Source: Eubacterium sp. CAG:786
GTDB taxonomy: Bacteria; Bacillota; Clostridia; Oscillospirales; Ruminococcaceae
Length of the DNA stretch: 17,836 nucleotides
Assembly: GCA_000432175.1 (NCBI GenBank)
Contig: HF989476.1
Span: 1 to 17,836, forward strand
Direction of reading: 5' to 3'
The notes beneath the pieces are model-generated. The model worked only from the letters and a program-made list of their open reading frames with translations, made no database searches and had not been told where the DNA came from. Both the position numbers and the translations under genes were made by a program. Positions 7,544-13,011 of this stretch are shown piece after piece. The stretch's first letter is position 1; each line of letters opens with the position of its first letter.

Positions 7544-7673
7544 GATATTTACCTCCTTTATTGCGTCGGTTATGCGCCGGTGAAGTTCACTGTCTGTTTT
7601 CCGGCGTTCTGTAATTAAAACCGCACACACCAAAGAAAGGTTGCAGAAATTTCAAAATTTTTTAAAGGTGATC
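7544..7673 (-). other. Intergenic leader between Nudix and YcdB/SLH genes
   Basis: No terminator follows the Nudix stop and no convincing -10/-35 pair is visible. The untranslated leader contains a hairpin with outer CGCCGG/CCGGCG (7575-7580/7601-7606) and an inner GTGA/TCAC. Co-transcription from the Nudix promoter is the simplest reading. Confidence 0.4.
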
Positions 7674-8093
7674 TTATATTTTTGTCATCGCAAGGAATGA
7701 TTTTGCTTTGTTGACCAGCACGCGGTCGTTGTCATAAGCAAGCAGACTGAGCGCCTGCCCTATCTCCACCCAGCGCGCCTCCGCTATCTCGCTTTCCTGC
7801 TTTTCGCAGTCGAATGAAGTCGCGCGGGCAAGGAAGTACACCACTTCCTTGGTGATATCGCGCCGCGGGTTGAACACCACCACCTCGCGGAAAGAAGGAT
7901 CGTCCACCGAAACGTCGATGTTGGTTTCCTCCTTTATTTCCCTTACCGCGGTCTGCAGCTCCGTTTCACCAGGCTCCATATGTCCTTTCGGGAATGACCA
8001 GCAGCCCGACCTGACATGCTTTATCAGCAGTATCTCAGTATTCCCGTGGCGCTTGCGGTAAACCACCGCGCCGCAGGATTTTTCATGATTCAT
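7674..8093 (-). CDS. Nudix hydrolase, Ap4A-hydrolase-like
   Basis: A 139-residue protein with a complete Nudix box at residues 37-59: GHMEPGETELQTAVREIKEE followed by TNI, matching GX5EX7REUXEE. The final Gly of the consensus is Asn58. The segment GCWSFPKGHMEPGE and the N-terminal SCGAVVYR are typical of the bis(5'-nucleosyl)-tetraphosphatase branch, which cleaves Ap4A and related dinucleotides using Mg2+ held by the Nudix Glu residues. Substrate specificity cannot be fixed from sequence alone. The start at 8093 lies after a purine-rich stretch (GAGGAAAGG, rather distant). It is transcribed from a strong promoter in the divergent region and probably reads on into the YcdB/SLH gene. Confidence 0.9.
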   Translation of the reverse strand: MNHEKSCGAVVYRKRHGNTEILLIKHVRSGCWSFPKGHMEPGETELQTAVREIKEETNIDVSVDDPSFREVVVFNPRRDITKEVVYFLARATSFDCEKQESEIAEARWVEIGQALSLLAYDNDRVLVNKAKSFLAMTKI

Positions 8094-8166
8094 GCCCCGT
8101 TTTTTCCTTTCCTCTTAATACTATATAAATATATATCTATGATTTACGGAATTATCGTACCATTCT

Positions 8167-8195
8167 ATTATAACATATATAGTCGCTTTTGTCAC
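8167..8195 (-). promoter_or_regulatory. Sigma-A promoter of the Nudix gene
   Basis: On the minus strand GTGACA (8190-8195), 17-base spacer, TATAAT (8167-8172) with a TGT extended -10 element. It lies about 75 bases upstream of the Nudix start. Confidence 0.8.
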
Positions 8196-8416
8196 CCCTT
8201 TTTATTCGCGAGGGCGCATTCGTATGTAAAATGCGCATGTTGTGAAAACATGTTACATTATTCGCTATGTAGAATATCAACAATCAGGTCTTGAAAAACG
8301 CTGTTAAATTTCGTGCAGAATGACGGCGATATTTAAAGTTTGATTTTTAGTGATTATTACAAAAAGAAATCGTTTAATTTACAGTAAATTACATAAATGG
8401 GACGCATATTAGAATG

Positions 8417-8433
8417 ATTACAAAATGGTTACA
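8417..8433 (-). promoter_or_regulatory. WalR (YycF)-like box upstream of the cell-wall hydrolase
   Basis: On the minus strand the sequence is TGTAAC-CATTT-TGTAAT, an exact fit to the published WalR consensus TGTWAH-N5-TGTWAH. Further half sites on the same strand lie at 8356-8361 (TGTAAT), 8378-8383 (TGTAAA) and 8388-8393 (TGTAAT). WalR activates peptidoglycan hydrolase genes in Firmicutes, including the 3D-domain gene yocH of Bacillus subtilis, which fits the downstream gene. Related OmpR-family regulators such as PhoP use similar 11-bp-phased repeats. Confidence 0.6.
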
Positions 8434-8440
8434 AAAGGGA

Positions 8441-8459
8441 TTTGTGAAATGTTCACAAA
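8441..8459. promoter_or_regulatory. Perfect palindromic operator candidate
   Basis: TTTGTGAA-ATG-TTCACAAA, two perfect 8-base arms around a 3-base centre. It ends 19 bases upstream of the -35 box at 8479, a position suited to an activator or upstream repressor. The binding factor is unknown. Confidence 0.5.
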
Positions 8460-8478
8460 AATGCGCGATTTGGTTCGT

Positions 8479-8507
8479 TTGACATTAACGAAGAAAAGCG
8501 ATATAAT
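8479..8507 (+). promoter_or_regulatory. Perfect consensus sigma-A promoter of the G5/3D hydrolase
   Basis: TTGACA (8479-8484), 17-base spacer, TATAAT (8502-8507). Transcription should start near 8514, leaving a leader of about 217 bases before the start codon. Confidence 0.9.
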
Positions 8508-8513
8508 ACAAGC

Positions 8514-8730
8514 ACTGTTGCAGGAAGTGACAGTGACAGCTTTGCTGTGCGCACAATTATCACGAGGCCGCATAGATATAAACAGCGGCTGTGGAACATG
8601 CAATGCTCTGTTGGGGACAGTGCGTTTGCTCCAGTATCGGCTTTCCCCAAAGCTGATACTGTACGGAAGTTACACCCGTCATACGGGGAGGATTGCCGGG
8701 ACGGCATGGGTAACTGCTCAGGAGGCAAAT
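8514..8730 (+). promoter_or_regulatory. Structured 5' leader of the G5/3D hydrolase, class unknown
   Basis: Visible stems include CACTG/CAGTG and ACAGC/GCTGT near the 5' end and GCCGC/GCGGC in the middle. A 13-bp hairpin lies at 8632-8644/8649-8661 (loop CCCC). A three-way junction is closed by AGTTAC/GTAACT (8668-8673/8710-8715) and holds CCCGT/ACGGG (8675-8679/8683-8687) and TGCCG/CGGCA (8694-8698/8702-8706). TTTGCTCC (8625-8632) can pair with GGAGGCAAA (8721-8729), the ribosome site, with one bulge. No T-run follows a hairpin, so control would act on translation. I could not match it to ydaO (c-di-AMP), cobalamin, SAM, glycine or T-box consensus. Confidence 0.55.
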
Positions 8731-9810
8731 ATGAAACCGCAGATAATCAACGCCAAGATGAACCGCCTTATATTCAAGGGCAAGCTCGTCAAGGCAGCAA
8801 TATTCACCGCTACGATATTCATGGTGGCGCTGATGACTGGTTCCATTTATCTCAGGGACCGCGTCTACATCACCGACAATGGCGTAACAAGAGAGCTGAT
8901 GACATCTGAGACCGATGTCTATGCGATACTCAGGCAGGCAAGCTACCAGCTTGGCACCAACGACAAGGTATCCTACGAGGAGACCAGCAGCAACACCGCA
9001 TACATCACCATCTACCGCGCGTTTGACGTTAATATCACCGTGGACGGCGGCACAAAGACCATCGCCGTTATCGACGGCACAGTCGGCGAGGTGCTGGAAA
9101 AGGCAGGCGTAACGCTGGGCGAATACGACGAAGTGTCATGTCCCCTTACAGACAGCGTAAGCGAGGGAATGGAGATCACCGTCACCCGCGTTGAGTACGT
9201 CACAAGGGAGAATTCCTCCGAAATAGCCTACGAAACTGAATATATCGACAACACAAACCGCGCCATCGGCACAGAGAATATCGTCACCGCCGGCGTACCC
9301 GGCAAGAGGGTCTACACCGTAAAGGAAAAGTACGTTGACGGCGTGCTCACCGGTCAGGAGCTTATCAGCGACGAAGTGACCGAGCAGCCCGTCACCGAGG
9401 TAATAGAACGCGGAACGGCGCTTGCTGTTCCCTATTCCAAGATGGACGACCCCACGGAGCTAACTCTGGTGGACGGTATCCCCACGGAATACACCCGCGT
9501 TATCTCCGGCAAGGCGACTGCATATACCGCGCGCCGCGGAGCCTACACCGCAAGCGGCAGAGTGGCTGAGATAGGCACCTGCGCGGTCAACCCGAACGTT
9601 ATTCCCTACGGAAGCAAGCTGTACATCGTCGGTCAGAACGGCAAGAAGGTATACGGTTACGCAGTGGCTGCGGACACCGGTATCGCGCTGATGGACGGCA
9701 CCGTTGCGATCGATCTCTACTTCGGCAACATGGAGGATCACTACTATGACAGCTGCGCATGGGGCGCTGTCCAGGTGGATATATACGTGCTTGAAGAGGG
9801 CAACGGCTGA
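8731..9810 (+). CDS. G5/3D-domain cell-wall hydrolase (YabE/Rpf-like)
   Basis: A 359-residue protein starting at ATG 8731 after AGGAGGCAAAT. Layout: short basic cytoplasmic tail, one membrane anchor or uncleaved signal (about 20-41), one to two DUF348 ubiquitin-like units (about 45-145, ITVDGGTKTIAVIDGTVGEV), a G5 domain (about 155-230, NTNRAIGTENIVTAGVPGKR and VDGVLTGQELISDEV), and a C-terminal 3D domain (260-359). The 3D domain carries Asp315 in AADTG, Asp322 and Asp328 in AIDLYF, on a double-psi beta-barrel fold like lytic transglycosylase MltA. This DUF348-G5-3D order is that of the Sps/YabE family, thought to remodel peptidoglycan during growth and reactivation. It is a single-gene unit with strong promoter, WalR-like box and long leader. 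Confidence 0.9.
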   Translation: MKPQIINAKMNRLIFKGKLVKAAIFTATIFMVALMTGSIYLRDRVYITDNGVTRELMTSETDVYAILRQASYQLGTNDKVSYEETSSNTAYITIYRAFDVNITVDGGTKTIAVIDGTVGEVLEKAGVTLGEYDEVSCPLTDSVSEGMEITVTRVEYVTRENSSEIAYETEYIDNTNRAIGTENIVTAGVPGKRVYTVKEKYVDGVLTGQELISDEVTEQPVTEVIERGTALAVPYSKMDDPTELTLVDGIPTEYTRVISGKATAYTARRGAYTASGRVAEIGTCAVNPNVIPYGSKLYIVGQNGKKVYGYAVAADTGIALMDGTVAIDLYFGNMEDHYYDSCAWGAVQVDIYVLEEGNG

Positions 9811-9846
9811 TCATTCGGAATTATGACGCCGCTTACAGCGGCTGAT

Positions 9847-9888
9847 AAATAGCAAAAGGGCTGCGATATCGCAGCCCTTTTGCTATTT
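9847..9888. terminator. Perfect 42-bp palindrome, bidirectional terminator
   Basis: Bases 9847-9867 are the exact reverse complement of 9868-9888 (centre GAT|ATC). The stem contains GCAAAAGGGCTGCGAT and ends in AAATA/TATTT. It follows the hydrolase gene and overlaps the TAG stop codon (9883-9885) of the converging minus-strand gene. A smaller hairpin GCCGCT/AGCGGC (9828-9842) lies just before it. Confidence 0.8.
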
Positions 9889-10311
9889 GCAATTTTGTAT
9901 TATTTTTTTAGCTGGTCCATAGTCGGGGTCTGTGCGGAGAATGTTTTTTGCAATTTCTAAGGCGTATTCCTCCGTCATGATCGCTTCAGGCAGGTCATAG
10001 AAAAACAACAAAAACTTTTCTGCGTCTATATCCGGATTTATACGATACATTTCTCTTGCATGATAAAATGCGATGTCGTACGCACCCGTCAGCCAGCACA
10101 TCTGTATCAGCACTTCGGCTGCAAGCATGTGGTTATAACTTGTATTATCCAAAGATATAAGAAATTCTACGAAACCTAACACACATATGTTGTCAGTCAG
10201 GCTTGCTTCTTCGATAAGCAGATCTCTTTGCTTGGCTTCGGAAAGCTTGTCAAACAGCACTTTAGCCTCATAATATTGCGCTTTATTTATCAGTTCAATA
10301 ACGCTTTTCAT
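9883..10311 (-). CDS. Hypothetical helical protein, AT-rich gene
   Basis: A 142-residue protein of unknown family. Start ATG 10311 has GAGGGGTAAC just upstream, inside the end of the DUF389 gene; the stop of that gene is one base before this start, so translation is coupled. The longer frame to 10347 lacks such a site. The sequence looks all-helical and TPR-like (ELINKAQYYEAKVLFDKLSE, LTGAYDIAFYHAREMYRINP, EEYALEIAKNILRTDPDY). There is no signal peptide or membrane segment. Codon use is visibly more AT-rich than its neighbours, suggesting recent acquisition. A role as a soluble partner of the DUF389 protein, or as an immunity-type protein, is only speculation. Confidence 0.7.
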   Translation of the reverse strand: MKSVIELINKAQYYEAKVLFDKLSEAKQRDLLIEEASLTDNICVLGFVEFLISLDNTSYNHMLAAEVLIQMCWLTGAYDIAFYHAREMYRINPDIDAEKFLLFFYDLPEAIMTEEYALEIAKNILRTDPDYGPAKKIIQNCK

Positions 10312-10312
10312 G

Positions 10313-11776
10313 TTACCCCTCGTCAAGTATATTATCAGACGTTTCAAGGGTTTCCGCTGTTTCCACAGTAGCTTCCGGGGTATTCACGGTTATGTACACC
10401 TCGCAGCGCGCTGCGTTCGTTTCAGCGGAAAGCCAGCTCTTTATATACTGCTGCTCCGTTTCACCCAGCGGCTCGGATACCTCCGCGATGAGTACTTCAT
10501 ATTCGCCGGAAGCGTCCGTCATACTTCCGCAGCGTATGTTCTCAAGTTCCGTGAAGATCTTCGCTGCCTTTGCCGTCAGCGCGGCATGGTCGGTGGTTTC
10601 TTTCAGGGTGGAATTCTCGGCGCGCAGGTCGCTCAGCTGCTGTTCCTGCTCGGAAATCTGCGCCTCCAGCTCGTCTATGCGGTTCTCCTGCAGGGCTATC
10701 GTTATCTTATCGGTGCTGTCCTCGTCGTCGGGCATGTCTATAATGCTGTTCTGCGTGACGTTCAGCGTGTAGCCGTCAAGCCCGTATTTCGGCATTTCCT
10801 GCTGCAGCATGTTTATCACGTCGTCGGATATCGGCGTTCCCACAAGGGAAACGGAAATGGTGCGCGCGTTCTTATCCGCGCTGGATTTCACCACCGTAGT
10901 CCCCGAGAAAATGAACTCGCTGCTGAGGTAGCTTGAAATATTCTTATCCATAACGGAACTGTAAACCGTAGAAGCCCCGAAGAACACGCTGGGCACCGCT
11001 GCAACTATCGTTATTGCCGCGATGGCGCGGTTTATTTTCTTCTGCTTTTTGTCGCTGACATTGCGGTGATACGGAACGCGCAGCATCATCGTGACTATCA
11101 TTGTCGAGAGCGAGATGAACAGCGTATTGATAAGGAACAGATAAAACGCCCCGAGGAAGAACGACGGCTGCCCCGAAGCAATGCCGTAGCCTGCGGTGCA
11201 CAGCGGTGGCATGAGCGCAGTCGCGATAGCCACGCCGGGAATGACGTTGCCCTTTTTCTCACGAGTATTTCCTATCGCGCCGGCAATTCCACCGAACAGC
11301 GCGATGAGAACGTCCCATATGGTGGGACTGGTGCGGGCTATCATCTCTGCAGTAGGGGTGTCGATGGGCGTTATCAGGAAGTACACCGTGGAACTCAGCA
11401 GGCTGATGATCACCTGCGTACCGAACCGCACCAGCGCCCGTCGCAACAGGCGCAGGTCCCTCACCGCGAGGGAATAGCCCATAGTCATGATGCCGCTCAT
11501 CAGCGGTGAAATAAGCATCGCGCCGATGATAACCGCCGTGGAATTCATGTTAAGCCCGATGGAGGCTATCAGCGCAGCCAGGCACAGTATCCACATATTC
11601 GGCCCGTGAATAACGGTGTTTTCCAGCATCATCGCATCTATTTCCTCGTAGCTCATCATGCCGTCGTGCATGTTCAGCATGTCGCTGACAAACTGCCGGA
11701 AGCCGCTGCGCCGCTGCTTTATATCCTTGTGTATAGTCTTGGCTATCTGGTCGGCTTTTTCAGTTTCCTTGCTCAT
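10313..11776 (-). CDS. DUF389 family multi-pass membrane protein
   Basis: A 487-residue protein starting at ATG 11776 after GAGGTAATACC. The N-terminal 55 residues are hydrophilic. A membrane domain (about 57-270) carries the DUF389 hallmark segments GLNMNSTAVIIGAMLISPLM, then ARTSPTIWDVLIALFGGIAG and GVAIATALMPPLCTAGYGIA. After the last helix (about 248-270) comes an extracytoplasmic or cytoplasmic region with a short coiled coil (IDELEAQISEQEQQLSDLRA) and a small alpha/beta C-terminal domain. DUF389 proteins are widespread putative transporters or stress proteins with no settled function. The family is often shorter; the coiled-coil tail is an addition. It forms an operon with the downstream gene and has a perfect promoter. 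Confidence 0.88.
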   Translation of the reverse strand: MSKETEKADQIAKTIHKDIKQRRSGFRQFVSDMLNMHDGMMSYEEIDAMMLENTVIHGPNMWILCLAALIASIGLNMNSTAVIIGAMLISPLMSGIMTMGYSLAVRDLRLLRRALVRFGTQVIISLLSSTVYFLITPIDTPTAEMIARTSPTIWDVLIALFGGIAGAIGNTREKKGNVIPGVAIATALMPPLCTAGYGIASGQPSFFLGAFYLFLINTLFISLSTMIVTMMLRVPYHRNVSDKKQKKINRAIAAITIVAAVPSVFFGASTVYSSVMDKNISSYLSSEFIFSGTTVVKSSADKNARTISVSLVGTPISDDVINMLQQEMPKYGLDGYTLNVTQNSIIDMPDDEDSTDKITIALQENRIDELEAQISEQEQQLSDLRAENSTLKETTDHAALTAKAAKIFTELENIRCGSMTDASGEYEVLIAEVSEPLGETEQQYIKSWLSAETNAARCEVYITVNTPEATVETAETLETSDNILDEG

Positions 11777-11821
11777 GGTATTACCTCGCTGTAAAAATTT
11801 CTCTGCACTATTGTTTACTTT

Positions 11822-11850
11822 ATTATATCAAATGCAAAACTCCATGTCAA
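11822..11850 (-). promoter_or_regulatory. Perfect consensus sigma-A promoter of the DUF389 operon
   Basis: On the minus strand TTGACA (11845-11850), 17-base spacer, TATAAT (11822-11827), 45 bases before the start codon. The sequence between this and the divergent promoter at 11982 (11851-11970) is AT-rich; nothing else is recognised in it. Confidence 0.9.
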
Positions 11851-11970
11851 CAACAGTAGTTTTTTGTATGTGAATTTTCGCTGTATTCCCTTTTTTCGAC
11901 ATAATTCGCAGAAATTTGATATTACTTTTTGTAGAAATTACGTCTGTATAAACTCTTAGCGAATACTTAA

Positions 11971-12019
11971 CACTAAAAGCATTGACATCAAACATATTTA
12001 GTGATATACTTTTAGTATA
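11971..12019. promoter_or_regulatory. Operator-like inverted repeats over the small-protein promoter
   Basis: CACTAAA (11971-11977) faces TTTAGTG (11997-12003) around the -35 box. ACTAAAAG (11972-11979) also faces CTTTTAGT (12009-12016). A perfect TATACT-TTT-AGTATA palindrome (12005-12019) covers the -10 box. Another CACTAAA lies at 12051-12057 in the leader. This placement suggests a repressor, identity unknown. Confidence 0.5.
11982..12010 (+). promoter_or_regulatory. Sigma-A promoter of the 67-residue protein gene
   Basis: TTGACA (11982-11987), 17-base spacer, TATACT (12005-12010). Transcription would start near 12017, about 60 bases before the start codon. Confidence 0.8.
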
Positions 12020-12076
12020 CAAAGCAAAGATATTCCCCAAATGTTATACCCACTAAATGTAAAAAGGAGAAACCAG

Positions 12077-12280
12077 ATGTGGAAGATCACAGAAAAGCAG
12101 TATTCCGCGGAGGACGGCAGCACCTATACAAGCTACGGCGTCTGTTACGGCGAGTGTTCCGTTGATGACATTACCCCCAGTCATTCAGCGATTGAGAAAT
12201 TCACCGACGCGCTGAACAGGTATGAGGCTTCCCCCACCCATATCTTCGACCTTGTAGAGAATTTCCTCGCGGAACTGTGA
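12077..12280 (+). CDS. Small conserved-looking protein, possibly DUF6514-like
   Basis: A 67-residue soluble protein. ATG 12077 is chosen because AAGGAG (12064-12069) lies eight bases upstream; the frame is open back to 12041 without a site. The N-terminal half looks like a short beta hairpin (KQYSAEDGSTYTSYGVCYGE). The second half is helical (HSAIEKFTDALNRYEASPTH, then IFDLVENFLAEL). The pattern 'disclosed ordering of a beta strand, SVDDITPS, helix, HIFDLVENFL' resembles small clostridial proteins annotated DUF6514; this is recall, not a search. No function is known. Single-gene unit with its own promoter, operator-like repeats and terminator. Confidence 0.72.
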   Translation: MWKITEKQYSAEDGSTYTSYGVCYGECSVDDITPSHSAIEKFTDALNRYEASPTHIFDLVENFLAEL

Positions 12281-12298
12281 CGGCATTCCCCCTGCCGC

Positions 12299-12331
12299 TT
12301 CCCCCGGTCTGACGACCGGGGGAATTTCTTT
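12299..12331 (+). terminator. Intrinsic terminator of the small-protein gene
   Basis: An 11-bp GC-rich stem TTCCCCCGGTC/GACCGGGGGAA (12299-12309/12314-12324), loop TGAC, followed by TTTCTTT. Confidence 0.85.
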
Positions 12332-12385
12332 ATCAGCATGTAATATTGCACATATTGAATGCCTGTTTTTTGTAGATCAAGGCTC

Positions 12386-12414
12386 TTGCTTTGTCAACTG
12401 TTTTGTGTTATAAT
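12386..12414 (+). promoter_or_regulatory. Sigma-A promoter of the lipoprotein gene
   Basis: TTGCTT (12386-12391), 17-base spacer, TATAAT (12409-12414) with TGT extended -10. The transcript would start near 12421. Confidence 0.7.
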
Positions 12415-12458
12415 TACATACACCGAAAGCATAAGCAACATCATAAGGAGGTCATACC

Positions 12459-12953
12459 ATGCGTAAATTACTTGCTGTCGCAGCGATCCTTGCCACGCTG
12501 ACTGCTGCGGGCTGCTCCGTCGCCGCCAATGCAGGCGACGCGATGGAGCGCGGAGAAACGTTCATTCCTGAACTTGAGCTGAAAGACGGATACTACCTGT
12601 CCGACAACGACGAAAGCTATATCCACATCGAAAACGGGCAGATAGAGCTGTGCAACTACGACATAGAAAGCGAGATTGCTTCCGATTATGAAGAGCACTC
12701 CGACAACATCTCGCTCAGCCGCGAGGAATACGCCGAAAACTGCCTGGAGGACTACACAGCGTGGAGCAGCCTGCAGGACTTCACCCCGGTAACGTGGTAT
12801 AAATTCGGCGACAACGACGAGGATTACACCATGCTGGTGCTTAACTACGACTTCGCCGTGGAAAAGGGCGCCTACACCGGGTATCAGTACAATTCCGACG
12901 GCAGCATAAGCAAGCTGGAAAACACCTATACCTATTCCGGAGAAACGCTCTGA
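12459..12953 (+). CDS. Putative lipoprotein of unknown function
   Basis: A 164-residue protein starting after AAGGAGGTCATACC. It has a type II signal peptide with lipobox LTAAGC, the lipidated Cys being residue 19, so it should be anchored on the outer face of the membrane. The mature part is acidic and rich in Tyr, Asp, Glu and Asn, with a likely beta-rich fold (DGYYLSDNDESYIHIENGQI at the start, GYQYNSDGSISKLENTYTYS at the end). No catalytic motif is recognised; the pattern is that of small extracellular 'META/DUF' style lipoproteins common in Ruminococcus. It is a single-gene unit with promoter and terminator. Confidence 0.82.
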   Translation: MRKLLAVAAILATLTAAGCSVAANAGDAMERGETFIPELELKDGYYLSDNDESYIHIENGQIELCNYDIESEIASDYEEHSDNISLSREEYAENCLEDYTAWSSLQDFTPVTWYKFGDNDEDYTMLVLNYDFAVEKGAYTGYQYNSDGSISKLENTYTYSGETL

Positions 12954-12971
12954 ACTCTCACATAACGCAAA

Positions 12972-12999
12972 TGGCGCACCCTTTCGGGTGCGCCACTTT
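12972..12999. terminator. Hairpin terminator between convergent lipoprotein and purL genes
   Basis: A perfect 10-bp stem TGGCGCACCC/GGGTGCGCCA (12972-12981/12986-12995) with loop TTTC. T-runs are short on both sides (CTTTA on plus, TTTG on minus), so efficiency may be moderate. Confidence 0.7.
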
Positions 13000-13011
13000 A
13001 TATACCGTGAA

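Larger units (their letters stand above)
8094..8730. other. 637-bp divergent control region without a gene
   Basis: Contains the minus-strand Nudix promoter, several TGTAAH half sites read on the minus strand, a tandem WalR-like box, a 19-bp palindrome, a perfect plus-strand promoter and a structured leader. An inverted repeat CATGTT/AACATG (8236-8241/8247-8252), nested inside ATGTAA/TTACAT (8224-8229/8253-8258), lies just upstream of the Nudix promoter. A plus-strand frame is open from 8425 into the hydrolase gene but is not considered translated. Confidence 0.7.

Noticed and set aside
8425..8730. In-frame N-terminal extension of the G5/3D hydrolase
   Set aside because: The stop-free stretch covers the promoter and the structured leader. 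ATG 8731 has AGGAGG and begins a typical anchor sequence.
8514..8730. Assignment of the leader as a ydaO (c-di-AMP) riboswitch
   Set aside because: Gene context fits, but the hallmark conserved segments were not found by eye, so it is reported as an unassigned structure.
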